From: an uncultured Anaerosacchariphilus sp.
Lineage (GTDB): Bacteria > Bacillota > Clostridia > Lachnospirales > Lachnospiraceae
Direction of reading: 5' to 3'
NCBI GenBank assembly: GCA_934373375.1
Contig: CAKROP010000006.1
Span: forward strand, 1-22,438
DNA length: 22,438 bases
Position 1 is the first letter of the stretch; every line of letters starts with the position of its first letter. The translations under genes were made by a program, and so were the position numbers. The notes below the pieces were generated by a model that was given only the letters and a program-made list of their open reading frames with translations, was not told the origin of the DNA and did no database searches. Shown here in pieces: positions 15,071 through 22,438 of the stretch.

Positions 15071-16768
15071 TTACTCTTTCTCTGTGGTCCCTATCTGGCG
15101 GAATCGGTCATAGCGCTGTTCTGCCAGCTCCCGGCCACTCATTTCTCCATATTTATCCAGGAACTCTTCAACTGCTCTCTCCAGAGGCGCAGTCACCTGG
15201 TACAGATTTTCCTCTGTAAAATGCTCCGGCTCCGGAAATACACGCTCCACCATGCCTGCAGCCTTCAGCTCCGCCGCCGTGAGGCGCATACATTCTGCCG
15301 CGTGCTTCGCCCTCTTGCTGTCCTTCCAGAGAATGCTGGCAAAGCCCTCCGGCGAAAGTATAGAATATACAGAATTTTCCAGCATCCACACTTCATTTCC
15401 CACTGCCAGGGCCAGGGCGCCGCCGCTGCCGCCCTCTCCAATGATGACGGTAAGAACCGGCACCTTCAGAGCGGACATTTCATAGATATTGCGGGCGATG
15501 GCCTCTCCCTGGCCACGTTCCTCCGCCTCCACACCGCAGGCCGCGCCCGGGGTGTCCACGAAGCAGATCACGGGACGTCCGAATTTCTCCGCCTGATGCA
15601 TCAGTCTCAGAGCCTTGCGGTAGCCGTCCGGGGAACACATGCCGAAGTTCTGATCCTTTTCCTGGGAAATGACTGTGACCGGGCGGCCCAGGAAGGTGGC
15701 GATACCGCCAAGGACCGCATGGTCGTCCGCAAAAAGGCGGTCGCCGTGAAGCTCATAGAAATCCTCAAACAGGGCTGCGATATAGGCGTGACCGCGGGGC
15801 CGCTTTTTATCGCGGGAGAGCTGGACGCGCTCCCAGGCTGTTTTATCTGAACCGGTTCTTTGCGTCTGTCTGCCAACTGCCTTCTGTGGCTGCTGCGCTT
15901 CTGCTATCGCCCTGCCCTTACCCGATGCCCGATGCATCCGCAGAATATCGCTCAGGGTCTGTTTCAGCTCGCCCCGTTCTACGATCCGGTCGATAAAGCC
16001 ATGCTCCAGCAGAAACTCTGCCCGTTGAAAGCCCTTCGGCAGCTTCTGCCCGGTGGTCTGCTCGATCACCCTGGGACCTGCGAATCCGATCAGCGCGCCC
16101 GGCTCTGCCAGAATAATATCGCCCTCCATGGCAAAGCTGGCGGTGACGCCGCCGGTGGTCGGATCAGTCAGCACCGTGATATAGAGTAAGCCTGCGTCGG
16201 AATGGCGCCTGAGCGCCGCGCTGGTCTTGGCCATCTGCATCAGGGAAAAGATGCCCTCCTGCATTCTGGCCCCGCCGGAGCAGGTAAAGAGAATCAGCGG
16301 CAGGCGTTCCTTTGTGGCCCGTTCCGCTGCCCGGGTGATTTTCTCTCCCACAGCCTCGCCCATGCTGGCCATAAGGAAGCGTCCGTCCATGACGCCAAGT
16401 ACCGTCTCCTGTCCGCCAACGCGGCATTTCCCGGTGACAACAGCCTCCCGAAGACCTGTCTTCAGACGGGTGGCTGCCAGTTTTTCCTCATAACCCGGGT
16501 AATCCAGCGGATTTCCGCCTGTCAAATCCCGATCCCACTCCTCAAAGCTTCCCTCGTCTGCCACCCGGCGGATGCGCTCCCGGGCATGGACGCGGAAATA
16601 TCCCTTACATCTGGGACATATATAATAATTTTTCTTCACATCCTCGGTCACGATAGCGCCGCCGCACATATTACATTTGGACAGAAGTCCTTCGGGGACC
16701 TCGGGACGGCGGATGCTGCCGCCGAGGATTCTTTTATTCGTTTTCTTAAATACATGATCCAGATTCAT
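15071..16768 (-). CDS. accDA: Acetyl-CoA carboxylase carboxyltransferase, fused beta and alpha subunits
   Basis: The 565-residue protein joins AccD and AccA in one chain. The beta half (1 to about 285) starts with a zinc ribbon (C32, C35, C51, C54) and has [12 protein letters not shown] (161-172) and [13 protein letters not shown] (201-213). The linker at about 285-308 is Gln/Ala/Lys rich. The alpha half starts near [14 protein letters not shown] (311) and has [16 protein letters not shown] and [12 protein letters not shown] (444-455). It moves the carboxyl group from biotin on AccB to acetyl-CoA, giving malonyl-CoA. The alpha half lacks about 60 N-terminal residues found in E. coli AccA, which the fusion may make unnecessary. 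The ATG at 16768 has AGAGGA at proper distance, better than an ATG seven codons earlier. It lies 61 bases after accC. Confidence 0.95.
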   Translation of the reverse strand: MNLDHVFKKTNKRILGGSIRRPEVPEGLLSKCNMCGGAIVTEDVKKNYYICPRCKGYFRVHARERIRRVADEGSFEEWDRDLTGGNPLDYPGYEEKLAATRLKTGLREAVVTGKCRVGGQETVLGVMDGRFLMASMGEAVGEKITRAAERATKERLPLILFTCSGGARMQEGIFSLMQMAKTSAALRRHSDAGLLYITVLTDPTTGGVTASFAMEGDIILAEPGALIGFAGPRVIEQTTGQKLPKGFQRAEFLLEHGFIDRIVERGELKQTLSDILRMHRASGKGRAIAEAQQPQKAVGRQTQRTGSDKTAWERVQLSRDKKRPRGHAYIAALFEDFYELHGDRLFADDHAVLGGIATFLGRPVTVISQEKDQNFGMCSPDGYRKALRLMHQAEKFGRPVICFVDTPGAACGVEAEERGQGEAIARNIYEMSALKVPVLTVIIGEGGSGGALALAVGNEVWMLENSVYSILSPEGFASILWKDSKRAKHAAECMRLTAAELKAAGMVERVFPEPEHFTEENLYQVTAPLERAVEEFLDKYGEMSGRELAEQRYDRFRQIGTTEKE

Positions 16769-16829
16769 ATGTCTATCCTCTATCTTCATCCAATTCCGGC
16801 TGCAACATTTGATATCCTGTCCGACAATT

Positions 16830-18176
16830 TCAGATTACTTGCTGTCTGTCATTGATAAACTCAATATCCACATTACCCTTCCGAAAATCTTCATCCTCCA
16901 GAATTCCATACTGGTAATTCACATTCGTGTCTACGCCCTCGATAATTACCTCGCCCAGAGCACTCTCCATCTTCCGGATAGCTTCGCTTCTGGTTCTGGC
17001 CCAGACGCTGATTTTCGCAATCATGGAATCGTAGTAAGGCGGTATCGTATACCCGCTGTAAATGGCGGAGTCAATCCGGATGCCCTTGCCGCCCGGCAGA
17101 TGAAGTCCTGTCACCGTACCCGGACAGGGCCGGAAATTCTCCTCCGGCTTCTCCGCGTTGATGCGGACCTCGATGGCGTGGCCGCGGATCTGCACCTGTT
17201 CCTGGGTGATCCCAAGCTTCTTTCCGGATGCAATGCGGATCTGCTCCTTGATCAGGTCAATGCCCGTAATCCATTCCGTTACCGGATGCTCCACCTGAAT
17301 TCTGGTATTCATTTCCATGAAATAGTAGTTTCCATTCTTTTCCAGCAGGAATTCAATGGTTCCGGCGTTCACATAGCCTGCTGCCTTTGCCGCGCGCACT
17401 GCCGTCTCACCCATTTTCCGGCGTTGTTCCTCTGAAAGAGCCGGGCTTGGCGCTTCCTCAAGCATCTTCTGGTGATTTCGCTGGATGGAGCAGTCCCGCT
17501 CTCCCAGGTGAATCACATTGCCGAAGCTGTCGGCCAGAATCTGAAATTCAATGTGTCTCGGATGGGTGATAAAATGCTCTATGTACATGGAATCGTCGCC
17601 GAAGGCCTGCTTTGCCTCAGCCTGAGCCAGGCGGAAATTCTGCTCAAATTCATCGGCGTTCTCCGCCACGCGCATGCCTTTCCCGCCGCCTCCCAGAGCC
17701 GCCTTGATCATAACCGGATAACCGATGCGTCCCGCTTCCTCCGCGCCCTTTTTCGGATCGTAAACGGCCTCTTCGGTACCGGGAATTACCGGCACGCCTG
17801 CAGCCACCATGGTATTGCGGGCCTCCTGCTTATTGCCCAGCTTCGCAATAACGTCTGAACCGGGACCGATAAAAATGATGCCGCATTTCTCGCAAAGCTC
17901 CGCGAACTTACTGTTCTCCGACAGCAGCCCGAAGCCCGGATGAATGGCGTCTGCGCCGGAAATAATCGTGGCGCTGATGATTTTCTCCATGGAGAGATAG
18001 CTGTCGCCTAAGGCTGCCGGACCGATGCAGACCGCCTCGTCCGCCAGCTTGGCGTGCAGGGCTTCCCGGTCGGCCTCGGAATAGACCGCCACCGTCTCGA
18101 TTCCCATTTCCCTGCAGGCCCGGATGATGCGCACCGCGATCTCGCCGCGGTTGGCTACCAGAACTTTTCTAATCAT
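16830..18176 (-). CDS. accC: Biotin carboxylase subunit of acetyl-CoA carboxylase
   Basis: The 448-residue protein matches biotin carboxylase throughout: [20 protein letters not shown] at the start, ATP-grasp glycine loop GGGGKGM (162-168), HIEFQILAD, and the catalytic [14 protein letters not shown] (288-301). It carboxylates the biotin on AccB using ATP and bicarbonate. The length is normal. The ATG at 18176 has AGGAG six bases upstream. It follows fabZ by 13 bases in the fatty-acid operon and precedes accDA, so all carboxylase subunits are made from one transcript. Confidence 0.97.
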   Translation of the reverse strand: MIRKVLVANRGEIAVRIIRACREMGIETVAVYSEADREALHAKLADEAVCIGPAALGDSYLSMEKIISATIISGADAIHPGFGLLSENSKFAELCEKCGIIFIGPGSDVIAKLGNKQEARNTMVAAGVPVIPGTEEAVYDPKKGAEEAGRIGYPVMIKAALGGGGKGMRVAENADEFEQNFRLAQAEAKQAFGDDSMYIEHFITHPRHIEFQILADSFGNVIHLGERDCSIQRNHQKMLEEAPSPALSEEQRRKMGETAVRAAKAAGYVNAGTIEFLLEKNGNYYFMEMNTRIQVEHPVTEWITGIDLIKEQIRIASGKKLGITQEQVQIRGHAIEVRINAEKPEENFRPCPGTVTGLHLPGGKGIRIDSAIYSGYTIPPYYDSMIAKISVWARTRSEAIRKMESALGEVIIEGVDTNVNYQYGILEDEDFRKGNVDIEFINDRQQVI

Positions 18177-18189
18177 AAAAAACTCCTAT

Positions 18190-18618
18190 TTACCCAATCA
18201 TAAAGGTCAGCTCCGCGCGCACGACTACCCTTCCGTCCACACTGGCAATGGCCTCGCCCACGCCCACCGGCCCTTTCCGTTTGATAATTCTTGTCTCCAG
18301 CCGCAGCTTGTCGCCGGGCACTACCTTCCCTTTGAATTTACATTTATCAATGGCTCCAAAGTACGCGGTCTTTCCCTGGTTTTCCGGCAGGGACAGAATC
18401 GCCACCGCGCCCACCTGGGCCAGGGCCTCCACGGTCAGTACGCCCGGCATCACCGGCTCCTGGGGGAAATGTCCCGCAAAGAAATCCTCCCGGTAGCTGA
18501 CGCATTTATAACCAACGGCAAACTCTCCGGGCTCGTAATCCTCGATGTAATCCACCAGCAGAAATGGGTGGCGGTGGGGAATGATTTCCTTTATCTGATT
18601 GATATCCAGATGCTTCAT
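18190..18618 (-). CDS. fabZ: 3-hydroxyacyl-ACP dehydratase FabZ
   Basis: The 142-residue hot-dog-fold protein shows IPHRHPFLLVD near the start and AGHFPQEPVMPGVLTVEALAQ with catalytic H50 and E64. It removes water from 3-hydroxyacyl-ACP in chain elongation. The ATG at 18618 follows GAGGAGG at six bases; a longer reading from an upstream TTG would use that ribosome binding site as coding sequence and is rejected. The start is one base past the accB stop, so translation is probably coupled. Confidence 0.96.
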   Translation of the reverse strand: MKHLDINQIKEIIPHRHPFLLVDYIEDYEPGEFAVGYKCVSYREDFFAGHFPQEPVMPGVLTVEALAQVGAVAILSLPENQGKTAYFGAIDKCKFKGKVVPGDKLRLETRIIKRKGPVGVGEAIASVDGRVVVRAELTFMIG

Positions 18619-18619
18619 A

Positions 18620-19123
18620 CTACGCCTCCTCAATCACAAACAGCGGCTGGCCGTACTCCACGGCCTCTGCGTTTTCTACGCAGACCTCCCGGACGACGCC
18701 GTCACAGTCGCTGGTAATCTCGTTCATCAGCTTCATGGCTTCCACGATGCCTACAACCTGACCCTTTTTTACCGAATCGCCCGCCTTTACGAAGGGATCC
18801 GCGTCCTCGGACGGGGCGGTATAGAAGACGCCCACCAGAGGGGAGGTAATCGTTTTGCCGGGCTTCTGTGTGTCGGACACCCTGCTCACGGTATCCGGAT
18901 CTGCCGCTGTCCCTGCTGCGCGGACAGCTGAACCTTCCGTTGTCAGACCCACATTTGCGCCGGTCAAAAGCTGCTCTGCGCTTAAGGCTGATGATCCGCT
19001 GATCTGAATCTTCTGCTTCTTCTTTTCCAGCCTGATCTTCGTCCCGTTCTGCTCGTAGACAAAGCTGTCCAGACTGGAGGCGGAAACACTGTCAATTAGC
19101 TTTAAGATATTTTCAAATTCCAT
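18620..19123 (-). CDS. accB: Biotin carboxyl carrier protein of acetyl-CoA carboxylase
   Basis: The 167-residue protein has the N-terminal AccB helix region ([13 protein letters not shown]), a Ser/Ala/Thr-rich linker at about 42-90 and the biotinyl domain with [11 protein letters not shown]131 is the biotin site. It carries carboxyl groups between AccC and AccDA. The ATG at 19123 has AGGAGG eight bases ahead; a start eight codons earlier would overlap fabF and use the ribosome binding site as coding sequence. It lies 13 bases after fabF. Confidence 0.96.
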   Translation of the reverse strand: MEFENILKLIDSVSASSLDSFVYEQNGTKIRLEKKKQKIQISGSSALSAEQLLTGANVGLTTEGSAVRAAGTAADPDTVSRVSDTQKPGKTITSPLVGVFYTAPSEDADPFVKAGDSVKKGQVVGIVEAMKLMNEITSDCDGVVREVCVENAEAVEYGQPLFVIEEA

Positions 19124-19136
19124 ATTCCATATCCTC

Positions 19137-20375
19137 CTACGCTTCATACTTCTTCAGAAGCAGGCTGGCGTTGTGTCCGCCGAAGCCCAGGGAATTGGTA
19201 AGCGCATAGCGTACCTCTTTTTCCACCGGCGCGCCGATGGCGTAATTCAGGTCGCACTCCTCATCGGTTTCCCGGGTTCCCACCGTCTGGTGAATATAAT
19301 TTTCCTCCACCGCTTTCGCGCAGACTACAAACTCCACGCCGCCTGCCGCGCCCAGCAGGTGGCCAATCATGGACTTGGTGGAATTGATAACCACGTCCTT
19401 TGCCGCTTCACCGAAGGCTGCCTTGATGGCCCGGGTCTCGTAAAGATCATTGTGATGAGTGGCCGTTCCGTGGGCGTTGATATAATCCACCTCTGACGGC
19501 CGGACGCCGCCCTCTTTTATGGCCAGCTCCATGGCTTTGGCCGCGCCGCTTCCGTCCTCACTGGGGGATGTGATGTGGAAGGCGTCTCCGGTGGCCCCAT
19601 AGCCCACCAGCTCCGCGTAGATCCGCGCGCCCCGCGCAAGGGCATGCTGAAGCTCCTCCAGCACCACCACACCTGCGCCCTCGCCCAGTACAAAACCACT
19701 CCGGTCCTTGTCAAAGGGAATGGACGCCCGGGCCGGGTCTGTCTCCGCCGTCAGGGCCGTCAGCGCCTGGAAGCCTGCCACACCGGTGGGGCAGATACAG
19801 CTCTCCGCACCGCCTGCCAGCATGATATCCGCGTCATCGTACTGGATAGCCCGGAACGCGTCGCCGATGCAGTGGGTTCCGGACGCGCAGGCTGTCACCA
19901 CATTGGTGCATTTTCCGCGCAGTCCCAGCTGGATGGAGATATTGCCTGCTGCCATATTGGAAATCATTTTCGGCACCATCAGGGGCGCTACCCGCTTTAC
20001 ATTCCCCTTCAGGATCTTTGCGTACTCGTTCTCCACTGTCTCCAGGGAGCCGATGCCTGAGCCTACGATGACGCCTGCCCGGAAGGGATCCTCCTCTTCC
20101 AGATGCAGATCCGCATCCGCAAAGGCCTCTTTGGCCGCTGCCACCGCATACTGGGAAAAACGTTCCATGCGCTTCGCTGCCTTGGGCTCCATACGCTCTG
20201 CCGCATCAAAATCCCTGACCTCCGCCGCCAGCTTTACCTTAAAGCTTTCTGTATCAAAACGGGTAATCTCACCGATTCCTACCCGGCCCTCCCGGATTCC
20301 CTGCCAGAATTCCGGTACGGTATTGCCGATGGGGGTCACTGCGCCCAGTCCCGTTACAACCACTCGTCTTTTCAT
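19137..20375 (-). CDS. fabF: 3-oxoacyl-ACP synthase II
   Basis: The 412-residue protein has the complete KAS II active site: C163 in [10 protein letters not shown]302 in [12 protein letters not shown]334 and H339 in [15 protein letters not shown]. It starts [15 protein letters not shown] and ends with the family pattern [13 protein letters not shown]. It condenses malonyl-ACP with the growing acyl-ACP. The length is normal. The ribosome binding site GAGGAG is about 11 bases from the ATG, slightly long. It lies 29 bases after fabG. Confidence 0.97.
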   Translation of the reverse strand: MKRRVVVTGLGAVTPIGNTVPEFWQGIREGRVGIGEITRFDTESFKVKLAAEVRDFDAAERMEPKAAKRMERFSQYAVAAAKEAFADADLHLEEEDPFRAGVIVGSGIGSLETVENEYAKILKGNVKRVAPLMVPKMISNMAAGNISIQLGLRGKCTNVVTACASGTHCIGDAFRAIQYDDADIMLAGGAESCICPTGVAGFQALTALTAETDPARASIPFDKDRSGFVLGEGAGVVVLEELQHALARGARIYAELVGYGATGDAFHITSPSEDGSGAAKAMELAIKEGGVRPSEVDYINAHGTATHHNDLYETRAIKAAFGEAAKDVVINSTKSMIGHLLGAAGGVEFVVCAKAVEENYIHQTVGTRETDEECDLNYAIGAPVEKEVRYALTNSLGFGGHNASLLLKKYEA

Positions 20376-20404
20376 TTATTTCTAAGCTCCTCTATCTGCC
20401 TGTG

Positions 20405-21148
20405 TTACATTACCATGCCGCCGTCTACGTTCAGTACCTGTCCGGTGATATATGCCGCGTCGTCGGAAGCCAGGAAGGCCGCCGCTTTCGCCACATGCTC
20501 CGGTTTTCCAAAATGTCCCAGCGGAATCTGGGCACTCATCTGCTCTCTGATTTTCTCACTGAGCTTGCCCGTCATGTCTGTCTCGATAAAGCCCGGCGCA
20601 ATGGCGTTGACCGTAATGCCGCGGGCCGCCAGCTCCTTCGCCGCCGTCTTTGTCATGCCGATGACGCCTGCTTTGGAAGCCGCGTAGTTGGTCTGGCCTG
20701 CATTTCCGACGACGCCGACTACCGAGGCCAGATTGATGATGCGGCCCGCCCGCTGCTTCAACATCTGCCGGGACACAAAACGCATGGTATGAAAGGTTCC
20801 CTTCAGGTTCGTGTCCAGGACTGCGTCGAATTCCGCCTCGGACATTTTCATCAACAGATTGTCCCGGGTAATGCCCGCGTTGTTGACCAGAATGTCGATC
20901 CGCTTGTATTGTTCCAGTACGCCGTTTACCATCTGTTCACAGGCTGCGTAATCAGCCACATTGCATTGCCAGGCTGCCGCTTTGCCGCCTGCCGCCTCGA
21001 TGGCCTGCACCGTTTCGGCTGCCGCCGCTTCGGAGCCGTTGTAATTGACAATGACAAAGGCTCCCTTTGCCGCGAGCTCCATGGCGATGGCCCGGCCAAT
21101 GCCCCGGGACGCGCCTGTTACCAGGGTGATTTTTCCGTCTAAACTCAT
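20405..21148 (-). CDS. fabG: 3-oxoacyl-ACP reductase
   Basis: The 247-residue short-chain dehydrogenase has the NADPH loop TGASRGIG (11-18), NNAG (89-92) and the catalytic S142, Y155 and K159 (YAASK). It ends with [12 protein letters not shown], as FabG does. It reduces 3-oxoacyl-ACP. The 73-base gap to fabD is the largest in this operon and holds a hairpin motif also found at the tetR-jet promoter. Confidence 0.97.
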   Translation of the reverse strand: MSLDGKITLVTGASRGIGRAIAMELAAKGAFVIVNYNGSEAAAAETVQAIEAAGGKAAAWQCNVADYAACEQMVNGVLEQYKRIDILVNNAGITRDNLLMKMSEAEFDAVLDTNLKGTFHTMRFVSRQMLKQRAGRIINLASVVGVVGNAGQTNYAASKAGVIGMTKTAAKELAARGITVNAIAPGFIETDMTGKLSEKIREQMSAQIPLGHFGKPEHVAKAAAFLASDDAAYITGQVLNVDGGMVM

Positions 21149-21167
21149 TCTTTTATCTCTTTCCTGT

Positions 21168-21192
21168 CACAGTTTTCCTTTTTCGAAAACTG
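21168..21192. promoter_or_regulatory. Hairpin / candidate operator in the fabD-fabG gap
   Basis: CAGTTTTC (21170-21177) and GAAAACTG (21185-21192) are perfect 8-bp complements around a 7-base loop. No T-run follows on the minus strand, so this is not a terminator of fabD. CACAGTTTTC, four bases, then TTCGAAAA (21168-21189) recurs with the same spacing at 13954-13975. It may be a protein-binding site or an mRNA processing/stability hairpin. Confidence 0.5.
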
Positions 21193-21221
21193 CCTTCTTT
21201 AAAATCTGCTTTTTCCCGTTT

Positions 21222-22133
21222 TTACTGTGCCAGACTCTCCATATCTTCCCATGCTGCCACATGATAAACCTTCACGTCCGGGTTGATTTTCTTCAGGAAT
21301 CCGGCAAGCGTCCGACCCGGTCCGATTTCCACAAAGGTATCCGCGCCGTCCGCGATCATGGCCTCCACGCTCTGCTGCCAGCGCACCGGAGAGGATACGC
21401 CCTTCGCCAGAAGCGAAGCGATTTCCGCTTTATCCGTAACCTTTGCCGCCGTCACATTGGCGTAGTAAGGTATGTCTAACTCATGGAATTCTACTTTGGC
21501 AAGCTCCTCTGACAGCTTCTCTCCCGCACTTTCCAGGAGTGGGGAATGGAACGGTCCGCTGACCTTCAAGGGAACCACACGTCTGGCCCCTGCGTCCTTC
21601 AGCTTTTCTGCTGCCGTCTCTACCGCCGCTGTTCTTCCGGTAATCACAAGCTGACCCGGACAGTTATAATTGGCGATGGTCACGCCATCGACGCCGGAAA
21701 GCACCGTCTCGATAACTGCCGTCTCCATTCCCAGCACCGCGCACATGGCTCCCTCACCTGCCGGGATCGTATTCTGCATGAGCAATCCCCGCTTCCGCAC
21801 CAGACGGATGGCGTCCAGTGGACTCATGCCGCCTGCCGCCGCAATGGCCGCGTACTCGCCAAGGCTTAAGCCCGCCGTCATATCCGGCCTGAAGCCACGC
21901 TTTCGAAGCTCTGCAGCCATGGCCAGACAGGCTGTCACCAGACAGGGCTGGGTGTATTCCGTCAGGTGGATCTGCTCATTTTCCTCAAAGCAGGTAGCTT
22001 TCAGGTCGAAATCCAATGCCGCGTCCGCCTCGTCAAAAAGCTGCCGCGCCAGGGTACTGTTTTCGTAAAAATCCTTTGCCATGCCCACCTTCTGGGCTCC
22101 CTGTCCCGGGAACATCCACACGGTTTTACTCAT
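21222..22133 (-). CDS. fabD: Malonyl-CoA:ACP transacylase
   Basis: The 303-residue protein has FPGQGAQ at the start, the nucleophile motif GLSLGEY with S90, and GPFHSPLL with catalytic H196. It also has VEIGPGRTLAGFLKKI near the C-terminus. It transfers malonyl from CoA to ACP. The ATG overlaps the fabK end by eight bases (ATGAGTAA), indicating coupled translation. The length is normal. Confidence 0.97.
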   Translation of the reverse strand: MSKTVWMFPGQGAQKVGMAKDFYENSTLARQLFDEADAALDFDLKATCFEENEQIHLTEYTQPCLVTACLAMAAELRKRGFRPDMTAGLSLGEYAAIAAAGGMSPLDAIRLVRKRGLLMQNTIPAGEGAMCAVLGMETAVIETVLSGVDGVTIANYNCPGQLVITGRTAAVETAAEKLKDAGARRVVPLKVSGPFHSPLLESAGEKLSEELAKVEFHELDIPYYANVTAAKVTDKAEIASLLAKGVSSPVRWQQSVEAMIADGADTFVEIGPGRTLAGFLKKINPDVKVYHVAAWEDMESLAQ

Positions 22134-22438
22134 ACTTTGCCGCTCCCTTTAAGACTTTTTCCGTTTCTGCCATAATGCTTTCCACGACTTCCTTACAGGG
22201 AAGCTCATCCTTCACCAGTCCTGCTATCTGGCCTGACATAACACTGCCGTTTTTCACATCACCCTCCACGACAGCCTTTCGAAGGCCGCCCAGGGTCAGA
22301 TATTCCAATTCCTCTGCTGTGGCTCCCGCCGCTTCCATTTCCAGGTACTTCTTTGTCATTTCATTGCGAAGCGCCCGGACCGGATGACCGGTGGTCCGGC
22401 CCGTAACGCGGGTGTCGATGTCCCGGGCTTTCAGCACC
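22126..22438 (-). CDS. fabK: Enoyl-ACP reductase II, C-terminal part (5' end outside)
   Basis: The last 103-104 codons of a gene running off the right edge. The text RVTGRTTGHPVRALRNEMTKKYLEMEAAG followed by LGGLRKAVVEGDVKNGSVMSGQIAGLVKDELP and a short helical end matches the C-terminus of FabK, the FMN enoyl-ACP reductase of clostridia and streptococci. The family's FMN and active-site residues are outside the window. Its place directly before fabD matches the usual operon order. A related nitronate monooxygenase is less likely in this position. Confidence 0.88.
   Translation of the reverse strand, partial: VLKARDIDTRVTGRTTGHPVRALRNEMTKKYLEMEAAGATAEELEYLTLGGLRKAVVEGDVKNGSVMSGQIAGLVKDELPCKEVVESIMAETEKVLKGAAKYE

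Overview
The window looks like chromosomal DNA from a Gram-positive clostridial organism, most probably a gut Lachnospiraceae. This rests on a type II fatty-acid synthesis cluster ordered fabK-fabD-fabG-fabF-accB-fabZ-accC-accDA, an acetyl-CoA carboxylase beta/alpha fusion, strong AGGAGG-type ribosome binding sites, a PadR/HAAS pair and an Rpn-family transposase remnant. The genus cannot be fixed from the sequence alone. Nearly everything is on the minus strand; the plus strand carries only the end of an amidotransferase gene, one tRNA and the Rpn remnant.

Left part (1-6443): the 3' end of a class I glutamine amidotransferase (PuuD-like) converges with an M19 dipeptidase gene. Upstream of the dipeptidase is a two-component system, a TTG-start histidine kinase overlapping an OmpR-type response regulator. 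Before that lies a tightly overlapping padR-HAAS-small anchored protein operon. The gap before the response regulator carries three direct repeats that look like regulator sites. The padR promoter diverges from the promoter of an unusual 71-nt tRNA-Trp(CCA).

Middle part (6451-13983): the tRNA and its terminator are followed by a decayed Rpn/PD-(D/E)XK transposase gene. A bidirectional terminator then separates it from a minus-strand operon that reads tetR-jetA-jetB-jetC-(DUF4230). The jet genes encode an SMC-type condensin of the Wadjet/MksBEF class: kleisin, KITE subunit and SMC ATPase. No nuclease subunit (JetD/MksG) is present. A TetR repressor is the first gene and a membrane-anchored DUF4230 protein is the last. 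The tetR promoter carries two inverted repeats.

Right part (13984-22438): the fatty-acid synthesis operon runs from a partial fabK to accDA and ends in a nitronate-monooxygenase-like flavoprotein gene. Together these make malonyl-CoA (AccABCD), load it on ACP (FabD), and condense, reduce, dehydrate and reduce the growing chain (FabF, FabG, FabZ, FabK). FabH and ACP are not in the window and probably lie upstream.

The most notable points are the JetD-less condensin operon with its TetR and DUF4230 companions, and a 22-bp palindromic motif shared between the tetR-jet promoter and the fabD-fabG gap. The divergent short tRNA-Trp and the repeats ahead of the two-component system also merit attention.
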